A DNA stretch of 64,000 bases from Terfezia claveryi. Its lineage: Eukaryota; Ascomycota; Pezizomycetes; Pezizales; Pezizaceae. Below are positions 32,601 through 42,808 of this stretch, piece after piece. Position numbers and translations under genes: made by a program. Within the stretch, counting starts at the first letter, position 1. Each line of letters begins with the position of its first letter. Below the pieces are notes generated by a model, which was not told the DNA's origin, searched no databases, and saw nothing but the letters and a program-made list of their open reading frames with translations. Location of the stretch: contig WHUX01000039.1 of the NCBI GenBank assembly GCA_015179025.1, forward strand, positions 1 through 64,000, in the 5' to 3' direction.

Positions 32601-35600
32601 TCTTTTGTTTTCCCTTTTTCTCAAATTATCCGCTTGGCCAAATCGGCGGTCGTGAGGGTTATGCCGAACCACATGGGTACCAATTATCATGGTCCCATTG
32701 TTATTGCTGTACATTCTCTCGTCTCCGACGCATTGGTAAATCTGTCCATCGTCAATATTTGTTCAGTCACTTGTACCACTCATGGCCGGCTTGATGGAGC
32801 TGTTATCGTGCCTTATTTGGCTTCTAATATTCAGCTTCCGTAATGGAGAGGGCTCAAAAGTATGCAGCCACAAAGTCCCATTAGCATGGTTTGGACAAAG
32901 TTACCACTAGTAAGATTGTCAAGGTTTTTGGTCTCATTAACCGAGTTTAGGTATCATTAAATCCGAATCTGTGCTCTTGAGTAACCCTATCCCACTTTTC
33001 AGCTTGGTATTTTTCAATCCTTCCATTAGTTTTGCGTTTTATATACATACCACGTATTCTCATTTGATATCGACAATTTTGGTGCCTTCAGAGATTGAAT
33101 CTTTCCAAAGTTTAGTGAATATTTCCATATTTTCATAATTGAGCTCATTCCTTGTCGCGTATTTTGGCCCATTTGATGGTTCTTACCGTGTGAATATTGG
33201 CCCGCTGGCTTTTTCAGGCGGGGACCTGCTGTTCTCATCAATTCTCGTTCCCCTAATTCTAGGTGGTTCTTTGAGTTTGCAAATTGGTACCTTTATTTCA
33301 TCATAGGTTAGAATTACTTGAATACAGGTATTTTTTTGTAGTCTATACCCTCGAGCGACCTAAGGTCATGACGGGGACCTTTGATTTAGGGTTCGGGTTG
33401 GGTTTCGGAGGCTTGTTGTTGGTTCTCCTAGTTCTGGTTTATCCTTGGACTCTTCTTCCGAGCTTGATTCATATAATCGTGTTAATTCCAGTAGGACTTT
33501 TGGCCAGTTTTCATGTACTTGTCAATTTTGACTTTGTAAATTTCAAAGCTCGCAACCAATAATCCGGACTTCATAACTTCTGGTGGACAGTTTATCCTGA
33601 AAGAACAGTCAAAATAGATGACTCTTCGTCCGAACGGTCCTAGATTTGTTCTTGCGGCTTTGAATTATAATTTTGACTGGGGTTCCCATTTGCAGGCTGA
33701 TCTGGTTTAGTTCAGAAGGCCTTATCCATAACCCCTTTGGGAGGTCTGAGTATTGCGTTGGTTTCACTATACTTCGTCTCTGTCTCTTTGAGGTGATCCC
33801 TCTTTAATCTAGCACTTCCTATAATTGTTTCGGAATTCCTCTCACAATCGGCTTGTACTTGGCTTACTTGTAGATGTGTGGCGGCCTCAGGTTTATTGAT
33901 AATCCGAAAGAGAGCGTTCCCAGCTTCGTTCTTTATCCGTAGGGGCTGGACTAGTGCTGAAGTCATCTACTATTACTAGTAGATACCGACATTTTTTTTT
34001 CGGGTGTATTGGATCAATGGATCGGATTAGGTCTGCACAAATATGTTCTAAGGGTCTGTTAATGAGATCTTGAGCTTGTAGAGTTTCTTTAGTGATAGTG
34101 ATTTGGTAGTCTTACCTGTTTCATAGGCTTTGCATTTGAGATATTTGGGTTCTGGCTTCCTATGGATAATTAGGCAGGGTACATATACAAGTATTATGTG
34201 AAATTTATTCATACCTTTCATGCATCTATTTTTGCTGCTTCCTTCAATTGCTTTTCCTTTATGCTCCCTGCTTTCCCTTCCTCCGTATGGTTAGGGTAAC
34301 CCTTTTTCAGTCTGCATTTACAGACTGTTTGGAGCGCATTCCACTGCCGCTAATGATATTATTGTATTCTGTTTATACTGACATTGTTATGGCTGAGATG
34401 GGTTTTGGGTAGCCTGATGACAGCCGCGCTTCCCTAAATATAAACATCTCATGTACATATATTTTGGCTCTTCGAGTGACGTTTTAAGTCGATTCCACAC
34501 CTGTAGGTGCATTTAGTTAGGCCTGAGTTCATGATCTTGGATCCTCAGCTGCCCCATACCGACAATATTACATTAAGCACTGGTAGCAGATGATGTCTTC
34601 AAGCCAGTGCAGTTCATTGGTTGTGTGTTGCATTACAGCTGTTAAGTATTCGTACATGCCTTCTTTGTTATTACTCTATTGTGATCAATCTAACAGTGAC
34701 TCTTTCAGATATGGATCCCTCTTCTTCCAGATGTTCTTCTTTTCTTGCCTTCTTAACCTTCCTTTTTCTGTTCACGTTTTTTGGTGAAAAACTCTAATCC
34801 ATCTTAGTCCATCCTTTTCCTAACAATAGTCGCATCTTTTTCCATTATCCAGCTTGCTCTTTTTGCTCCTTTTGCTCTCTGTTTGAATATTACTGGGTTC
34901 TCCAGAGGGAGGCTCTTTGGGTCGGATTGGAACGTTCGAGCTGATAAAAGATCTGAAGGTTTCGTATATCTGCTAGTACATATATGTGCCTTTCGCTCTT
35001 ATACTGCTCGTTTCCATATACAGTGTTTTTTCTGCCCTATATAGCTACCCACTCCTATACATTCACATGTAGATTCAGGTGCTCTCTTCAGCTGCTTGGG
35101 AAATAACGTTCGCCATTTATCACCTGGTCGGCACCGAGTGACAAGTGAAAGTATATCCTGCAGGTTCTCCTTCCCTTTGTCCTCCTAGTTTTCCCTTCGC
35201 CTTTTTGTCTCTCGTCACAAACAAGTTTGATGAGTCCTATCAGTATTCCGATGTCATGCCTGCTCATAAGCCTGGTGTGCATCCTTCGTTATACTAATAT
35301 TTGAACTGATAAGGTTGGCTATTCCCCTTCACTGTGAGTGAGTACCCCGAGATCCAACCGATCGGTTATGTCTCCGGTTACGATGTCCTATATGGTGTAT
35401 GATCCGACCTCGTGCATCGTGGGAGCCATTTCCATAATGGCAAGATTAGGCTCAAACTTGAGAATGGATTAGCCCTGTGTCATCATGCTATATTGAGATG
35501 GCTTATATGGGACTTCAACATTGAAAGGTCTTCTTGCTTAGATGACATTGGGAATTTCGCAGGCTTGCGGGGACCGATCCTGGCACGGGTGACTTCGTAT

Positions 35601-36060
35601 CGTGATTATTGCTTCCGCTTTGGTGTATTCCTTGGGCATGGGTTCGAATTCTTTTGGTGGTTTGTTTTCTCGTGGGCTTTGTGTGTTGATTGGCACTTCT
35701 TGTGTTGATGAGATGGTACGACTGGTGCTCAAATGGTCCATTGATGTTGCCAGTACTGCTCATGTTCCTGCTTTGCTTGTTCTTCTTGTTCCCTTTTCGT
35801 CCTGAATGGTGCTTGTATTTGGTCTGTTGCAAAAGTTTCGGATGTATACAGGCATGTCGCGTTGATCGGGTGTGCATTCGGACATGTGGCGTGCTCGTTC
35901 TCAAAGATGTCCTAACATAATGTATGTACCGCAAAGTGGAGCAGCAGGTTCATACATATAAGATTCTATGATGTTACGGCAAGGACTTGGGGTAGAAAGA
36001 TATGCTTGTTTGCTTATGAGTAAGGAAAACATGAGCGGTTGACCAAATACTTGCCAACCA
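32600..36060. other. decayed repeat region, no intact gene
   Basis: Many short, stop-ridden frames, mostly on the minus strand: for example 33966-33712 (RPPKGVMDKAF) and 35741-35538 (NKPPKEFEPMPKEYTKAEA, RSHPCQDRSPQACEIPNVI). The second reads like coding sequence but I recognise no family. This could be an old retroelement worn down by transitions. A short poly(A)-tailed repeat end lies at about 33343-33385. Confidence 0.4.
33340..33385 (-). repeat. poly(A)-tailed short repeat end, copy 1
   Basis: Minus strand: CCCCGTCATGACCTTAGGTC, then GCTCGAGGGTATAGAC, then TACAAAAAAATA. The same end occurs at 39885-39925 (minus) and 61273-61345 (plus), each time followed by an A-rich tail, as for SINE or LINE 3' ends. 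Confidence 0.6.
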
Positions 36061-36069
36061 GACTAGGTA

Positions 36070-37880
36070 TCTTGCTATTGGTTTGGTGTTTAATAAACTC
36101 TCCTACTTCAACACTGCTGCCGCCAGCCTCATTCTGTTCAGAATATCAACAATAGAAGAATATCACGTCAAGGCACAAATAGTGTACATGCTTGTCACGG
36201 TATCCCAGCCCACGGAGGCAGAGGGGTCGGTAATCACTCCTCCTATATCATAGCCGGGGAATATCTAAGTCATTATCGGGTTTCCCTAAAGCCTCTACAA
36301 ACTATTTTCAGGAAAAGATTTAAACTACCCATCACAAGCCTCGGCCGCAATATTCTCACCGATTTTCTCATCTGATCCTGGATTCTGCAAATCATTTTTC
36401 TAGTACCGGAATAAGGAGATAAACTTAAAAATACCCATTACAATGACTACTCATATGTGGTCCCAGTAAGGGGACCATAATGAGCCACCCGGAAACCCGG
36501 GGAGGATTCAAAACAGGGCAAGTTAAACTGCCATGTCTGGCACCGTTTGTGAAAGCTTCCGCCATATTCTGATAATTTCTCATTGCCCTGGAAAAGCTAT
36601 GGAGGGGGTGCCGCAAGCTGTGAGAAGGTGAGAGCTGAGGATGTTGCGCATTGAATATAATCGAAAACATGTGACTTGATTAGACCAGAGATGAGTTGCG
36701 GTGAATTAGCGGTGCTTTCGTGATTGGGCGTTTTGCTGACTCTTCACATTGCTCTAGGTTTCCAGGGAAAATGGTGGTGTTCGACATCAGATGCAATCCC
36801 ACCCTTCCAATATGACGACCTCCCTATAGGCCGTATCCGCTAAGAAGCTATGCCCACTAGGATGCATGTCAAATTAGCGGAACTTATAACGCAAAACAGG
36901 ATGGAAATTTGACCTCCATGGCCAATTCTGCACATGTAATAATTTTTTTTCTAACCCAACACTCATATGCGGTTCAGTGCGAAGTCGAAAGTGACTGGAT
37001 TCTCGAAGTAGGTGGACAGCATTGCGGAATGATAGTCGGGACAGCAGTTGGTAAATAGAGTACATGTACGGAGGAGAATGGCATGGCATATGTAGGCATA
37101 CAACCACATATATACATAGTGAGCACGCATATAAATATACCCTTTGAGAATGATTTATTTATTTCGAGTGGAAATATAAGGTACAGCTAATACGAACAGG
37201 GTTGTTATTCACAACTACTCCTCCTCCAAGAGCTTCTGTTCCAGTGCCAGGCTATGCTCCTGCTGTCTTTGCTTCCGTTGCCGCTTCCAAGCCCCTAGGG
37301 ACATCCGCAGTCTTTTTGCATCCTCCACATTCTGCTTCTTTGGCGCTTTTCCCGTCTCTCTAAGCACTACTGTAGGTCATTGTAGCAGAGGGAGGATAGG
37401 GGAAAATGCCATAAGCGGAGTCGAGGGGGTGGAAGGCGTAATATGGGGGATAGGGGAGAAGATAGTCAGAAAGGAGAACAAGAGGGCTTCTCATTCTCTT
37501 GATTCACCACTACACCATGCTCTGGTATGTCCACATCAACTGGATCCACCTCAGTAATTGCTTCAGAGGGGTGATTTGTTTGTGGCATTTTGTACCTCCG
37601 GGGATATCGAAGCTTGAGGTCAATAAAGGAGGTACTGATTAAAGTTAGCTATCATCCCAGAATAAAGCTTTCCACAGTACAAGATTGCAAAGCAGGCTCG
37701 CCGTCCAGCAATACGTGATCTGGGATTGCGATAGGTCTATCTCAATCTTTGTACTCCCATGTTTTCCATATTACATACAAGGCAATGCAATGCGTGATCT
37801 GAGCGTCCAACAGGTTTGTCTGCAGAGGGCCATGTTTTCAACAGGTCTATCCAACAATATCGGAAGGGGGTCAAGTATGA
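36070..37880. other. intergenic, nothing assignable
   Basis: Only short shadow frames. TTGCCAACCAGACTAGG at 36051-36067 resembles the MITE terminus at 59500-59515. Confidence 0.5.
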
Positions 37881-37884
37881 CAGC

Positions 37885-38047
37885 CTATGAGCCAACCTGA
37901 ATGACCTGAGCCGGGAGAGCCTATGTTAGCCAAGCTGAGCGAACCTGAGTGCCTATGTGAGTGAACCTGAGCTGGGAGAGTCTATGTGAGCGAACCTGAG
38001 CTGGGAGAGTCTATGTGAGCCAATCTGAGCTGGGAGAGCCTATATGA
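37885..38047 (+). repeat. about 29-bp minisatellite
   Basis: Four to five copies of GAGCTGGGAGAGTCTATGTG followed by AGCGAACCT, with drift. Confidence 0.8.
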
Positions 38048-38049
38048 GC

Positions 38050-38860
38050 ATTGGATTCAGTAGATTCAGTTCTAGTAGATTCAAATTCTAGTAGATTCAG
38101 ATTCTAGTAGATTCAGATTCTTGTAGATTCAGATTCTAGTAGATTCAGATTCTAGTAGATTCAGATTCTAGTGGATTCAAATTCTCGTAGATTTAGATTC
38201 TTGTAGATTCCGATTCTAGTAGATTCAAATTCTAGTGGATTCAAATTCTAGTAGATTCAGATTCTTGTAGATTCAGATTCTAGTACATTCAGATTCTAGT
38301 ACATTCAGACAGTGTCACCAACCAGCCAGGCCAGCCTTCAGTCCGCCGGGGGCCTGGACTGAGGGCCGAGGTCCGTACTGGTCTGAAACAGCCTGGACGG
38401 GCCCCGGCGGGCTATCTTATGGACTGCAGTTCGACCAGTCCGATCAGTCCGACCAATCCACCCAGTCCGCCCAGTCCATCTACAACCTGCTCTTGTGGGT
38501 ATGCATGCCGGCCTGATAAGTCAGGCCAGTCCCCGGCTGAGCTCAATGGGCCTGCTTGACGGCCGGACTGGCCGGCCCGATCCAAGTACTGCATTCAGAT
38601 TCTTGTGGATTCAGATTCTAGTGGATTCAGATTCTAGTAGATTCAGATTCTAGTACATTCAGATTCTCGTAGATTCAGATTCTTGTAGATTCAGATTCTT
38701 GTAGATTCAGATTCTAGTACATTCAGATTCTAGTACATTCAGATTCTAATAGATTCAGATTCTAGTACATTCAGATTCTAATAGATTCAGATTCTAGTAG
38801 ATTCAAATTCTAGTAGATTCAAATTCTAGTAGATTCAAGCTGATCCTATCCATCTATTCT
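38050..38860 (+). repeat. 16-bp minisatellite, interrupted by a 282-bp element
   Basis: Units close to AGATTCAGATTCTAGT, with TTGT, TCGT and TACA variants, on both sides of the inserted element at 38310-38591. About 16 units lie left of the insert and 15 right of it. Confidence 0.93.
38310..38591. mobile_element. hAT-like non-autonomous element, 282 bp
   Basis: Begins CAGTGTCACCAACC and ends ATCCAAGTACTG, so the outermost inverted bases are CAGT/ACTG with only weak similarity further in. It is flanked by CATTCAGA at 38302-38309 and 38592-38599, an exact 8-bp duplication as made by hAT transposases. It is GC-rich (GGCCGG-type words), unlike the AT-rich array around it. No coding capacity. Caution: the target itself is repetitive, but removal of element and one 8-mer restores the 16-bp register. 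Confidence 0.72.
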
Positions 38861-40845
38861 ATAATCAGATGGAGTTGGAGGGAAATCTGTAGGGACCATA
38901 TTGTTGGTGGCAAGGTCAGTCAGAACGGAATCGATGGAGTTGGTGGAGCGGCGGAAAGGAAATTGGCAGGCAGAAAGAGAGTATCCATAGTTAGAGCTTA
39001 GACAATCAGGAGAGTGTATCAATAGGTAACCATAATTAATTTAGTAGATAAAAAGATTTATATGCCACTAAGTTAGGAAATTTTACTATGTATTATACAC
39101 TGTAATTAATATTGTAAGTTGGAATTAACGTTAATTTTTGAAAATAGCAAGAGCAAACGTAATTTAAAATAATTAAAAAAAAGTATTATACAATTTTTGA
39201 AAACTATATTTATTTGGTTTCTGATAATATAGTAATTGCGTAGCAGTGGCATGACTGTAAATACATACCTAGGCCTTACGTGCAGACCTACCTATTATAT
39301 ATTAAATTCAGTACTTCCTAAACTCAGCAGTCAATATTGAGTGAGCTGGGAACACCCATTCCATTTGGCAATTAGGTTGATTAATAGTTAGGACACCATC
39401 CCATTCGACAGTGAACTATGATTGCGGAATAAATCTACAGAGTAAATCAATATGTAGGATAATTACGGGGTGAATTCAATCCCACGAGATGAAATGAATC
39501 CACAAAGTAAATCCACAGTCGACACTCACGAATGCCATCCCATGGTGATGGGCAGTTTGGGACGCCATCTCATTCGGTAATTATGCTGATTTGGGCAGTT
39601 GGTAAGTAGGGAGGGTGTTAACCAATATGATTGCCGAATTGCTTTTGGGTCTCCATTGCCTAATACTATGACGAGTATAGAACGAACAGTCCATTCATAT
39701 TCAAGATTAAGTTCAAATAAATTTCCTATCTACCCTTTGGTTCTTAATGCCCCATTTACACTATCTTGACCAAAATAAAACAATTGAACTTCTTTCAACC
39801 TCAAATGGCATAATGTAATTTTCCAATATAGACAGGAACGGAAACCCTGGTTGGAAACTAAATCGTTGCTTTTGTCTTTTCTTTTTTAAAGTCTATACCC
39901 GCGATCGACCTAAGGTAACATGGGGTCGCGGAGCCTCCCCTTTAGAGCTTCAGCCTCTGCTTTCGGTACAAGAAGCGGGTCCAGCCTCCCGAGCCTGAGA
40001 AATAACAAAAGACCGCAACAAAGATAGCTACAACCGTAATAAACCTCCAGCGCCAGAACCCGTCCCCTTATGCAACCAGACTACCCCTTATGTGAGGTTT
40101 GAGGTTTAGAAAAGAAAGTCCCAACCAGATCCGCTCGGACTTCCTTGTCTCTATCTTTCCTCTTCCGCAACCACCTTTCCCTATCGTCCGCCTGCTCCCA
40201 TGAGCTCCACCTCCGTCAAACCCATTCCCGGCGATACAAGACAAAGCGTCATGCTTGCCCATTTCCCGCTCTTTCTCTTTACAAAGCCTGCATTCAGGGT
40301 CCACTGTGAAAATCATTGCTTAAATGCAGGAATACCTAGATCTCCACTGTCGATTTGCGCCCCCCCCCCCCCCCCCAAACAACACATAATAACCATCCAG
40401 CTTTTTACTCAGACTTATCTTTGTGGGGTTCTGTAGCAAGATTCCCAATTAAAACTTTGTTCTTGGAAACAAGCTCTGCGAGTAGTAGTCCAGCCAATAT
40501 GTGGCGAGACATGAAAGTTGCGAGTTTACCCTGAACTCCCCAACTCCAATCTATCCAACGTTCGCTCCTTCTCTAGCTCGATATTTAGCCTGTGATATAT
40601 CCGATATTTGCGCATTCCCTGGCTTGATATACAGCCTGCGTTTGCCTTATCCCCAGCTTGACATGCAACTACCTAGCTATATTTTTTCATATCCACCACA
40701 CTGGTGTTTACCCTGAACTCGCCAATACTCAATTCTTGTTTCCTTATTCTAGGACAAGTCGTTGAATGTGAGATTTTAATTTAATAAAACACATAACTGT
40801 GCTGGTGAAATCCCTCACAAATGAAAATCCATAGCCCTTATAGAG
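38861..40845. other. intergenic; poly-C run and repeat end copy 2
   Basis: No gene recognised. A 17-base C run occupies 40360-40376. At 39885-39925 (minus strand) lies the second copy of the A-tailed repeat end (TTAGGTCGATCGCGGGTATA, then GACTTTAAAAAAG). AT-rich sequence 39000-39250. Confidence 0.55.
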
Positions 40846-40849
40846 CTAG

Positions 40850-41205
40850 ACATAGAGAAAGCTTGTGGCGAGCAAGGCTTGAGATATAGAGAAAGCTCGT
40901 GGGAGCAAGGCATGCGATATATGGAAAACTGGCGGCGAGCGCAAGCCTTGTTTATAAAGCTAGATATAGGGAAAGCTCGTGGAGAGCAAGGTATGTGATA
41001 TATGGAAAACTCGTCGTGAGCAAGCCTCGCTTATAGAGCTAGATATAGGAAAGCTCGTGGCGAGCAAGGCATGCGATATAGGAAAACCTGTGGAGCAAGC
41101 CTTGTTAATGCAGCTAGAATAGAGAAAGCTCCTAGCAAGCAAGGCATGCGATATAGGGAAAACTCGCTTCGCTTATGGAGCTAGATATAGAACAAGCTCA
41201 TGGCG
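40850..41205 (+). repeat. degenerate minisatellite with GCTAGATATAGGGAAAGCTC units
   Basis: Four to five diverged units of about 75-90 bp, each with AGAGCTAGATATAG, GAAAGCTCGTGGCGAGCAAG and GCATGCGATATATGGAAAAC parts. Confidence 0.75.
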
Positions 41206-41387
41206 AGCAATGCATTGCATGCTGCCCTACCATTGTTAGTTTTATATTATGGCAATGTAGATTCATTGTTTATCGTAACATACCTATATTCTTGCAGTTA
41301 CTGTAAATGCATAGAAGGATTTACTGCTTGGAATTGTAGTAAAATGGCTTCGATTAAGGGTGTTAGCGAGAGCAAAACAAGAATGAA

Positions 41388-41678
41388 TCATTTAAATATA
41401 CCTCTGAAAATATCAAATCTCGAGAAAGTACAGGATCCTTGATACCCTTTTGCCCCTGTAGCAACCCAGCGTGCAAAGTGAGACTCCACATCTTCTACTT
41501 CATGCCTTTTTAACGCCTTTTCGAAATGCTGATGACGAACACCCAAATCCTCTGACCTTGGAGGTGGAAAAGCTCTAGCCAACTCAGCTATATCCTCTTC
41601 GACAGAAGTCCCAATCTTTAAAGCTTGCACACGCCCAAATGGGATTTCCAATGCTTGCTGCCAGTATACCATAACCAT
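41388..41678 (-). CDS. hypothetical ORF, unrecognised
   Basis: 96 codons with mixed, protein-like composition (VEEDIAELARAFPPPRSEDLGVRHQHFEKALKRHE, then HFARWVATGAKGYQGSC). The predicted middle is helical and charged. No known family, no signal peptide or membrane segment. The codons upstream of the ATG stay partly open with a stop near 41705, so it could be an exon or the remnant of a larger gene. Low confidence that it is expressed. Confidence 0.25.
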   Translation of the reverse strand: MVMVYWQQALEIPFGRVQALKIGTSVEEDIAELARAFPPPRSEDLGVRHQHFEKALKRHEVEDVESHFARWVATGAKGYQGSCTFSRFDIFRGIFK

Positions 41679-41884
41679 TTGGCTGTCTACCCTTATTATT
41701 TTGCTTTTCTAATAGATATTTAGTAGCCATAGAGGCAGCATGCCACATAGGAGTAAAGGGTGTATCAAGGCGAACATCGGAATAGAATCGGTATTATCGA
41801 CGATCGGAATAGAAGCCCTGGATAGAATAGAACTGATAGTAGCCTCGGAAATTATAGCACACTTTTTCTTTCGGACAATAGTAG

Positions 41885-42200
41885 AGGAAGGAGCAGCGGT
41901 GACAGCAGTGAAAGCGACAGCGGCGGAGGAGGCAGCGGCGGAGGAGGCAGCGGCGGAGGGAACAGTGGCAGCGGCGGATGGAACACAGCGGCGGAGGGAA
42001 CAGCGGCAGCGGCGGAGGGAACAGCGGCAGCGGCGGAGGAGACAGCGGTGGAGGAGACAGCGGCGGAGGGAACAGAGGCAGCGAGGAGACGGCGGCGGAG
42101 GCGGATGTGATAGTACGGAGGTGGAGGCGACCGCAGCGGAGATGTAGGCGACAGCAGTGGAGATGTAGGCGACCGCAGTGGAGATGTAGGCGACCGTAGT
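41885..42200 (+). repeat. GC-rich GGCGGAGG minisatellite
   Basis: AGCGGCGGAGGAGGC / AGCGGCGGAGGGAAC units of 15-18 bp at 41890-42100, then about 24-bp units GGAGATGTAGGCGACCGCAGT to 42200. Long frames on both strands here (Ala/Glu-rich and Arg-rich) are products of the repeat. Confidence 0.85.
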
Positions 42201-42239
42201 CGACAGCAGCAGCAGACGTAGCTTACTCCCCAAACGAAT

Positions 42240-42805
42240 CTTCCTATGAAAGAAAAGACCCCAAGTCACCTTAGACTAGCCGCCAACCAATCAGATTCCG
42301 CATATCCCCCTTCATCTGCTTCAAAAAAGCCCACTATGTAAGCTCCCAATGGGATTCAGTCGAACTTTTTTGATTAGAGAAGTGTGTAAGAGTTAGATGC
42401 GTTCAAATAGTCTGGGCTTGTAGGATTGTGGGATTGGCTCATATAAAATATAAAATATAAAATATAAAATATAAAAGTTACAGGTCAGCTTGCAACCTCC
42501 AGTAGGCCAGGATAAAACGAGAAAAATAGATATAAAAAAACCAAGAAACTCCCGAAACCCCGGGGATCAAAACCGCTTGCAGCTGAAACAAATGTCCGAT
42601 GCACCCCCGCCCTGCTCTATGCCAGCTCTTCGCCTCCCGACCCATTTCGCTCCATGTCCCTCCATTTCCCTCCTTATCCCTATCCGTCAAATGCCAAACC
42701 CCAACCCCGGTGACCACCTATTACGATCATCATTGGCCTGTCACAACGTGAGTCATCCAACTGTAGCTCCCTGTTCTACACACTTCGATCCCTTCTCCCT
42801 CACTC
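42240..42805. other. intergenic with AAAATATA repeat
   Basis: 42438-42477 holds about five ATAAAATAT units. Nothing else assignable. Confidence 0.55.
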
Positions 42806-42808
42806 ACT

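Noticed and set aside
41709..42269. Ala/Glu and Arg/Trp-rich frames on both strands
   Set aside because: Translations of the GGCGGAGG minisatellite.
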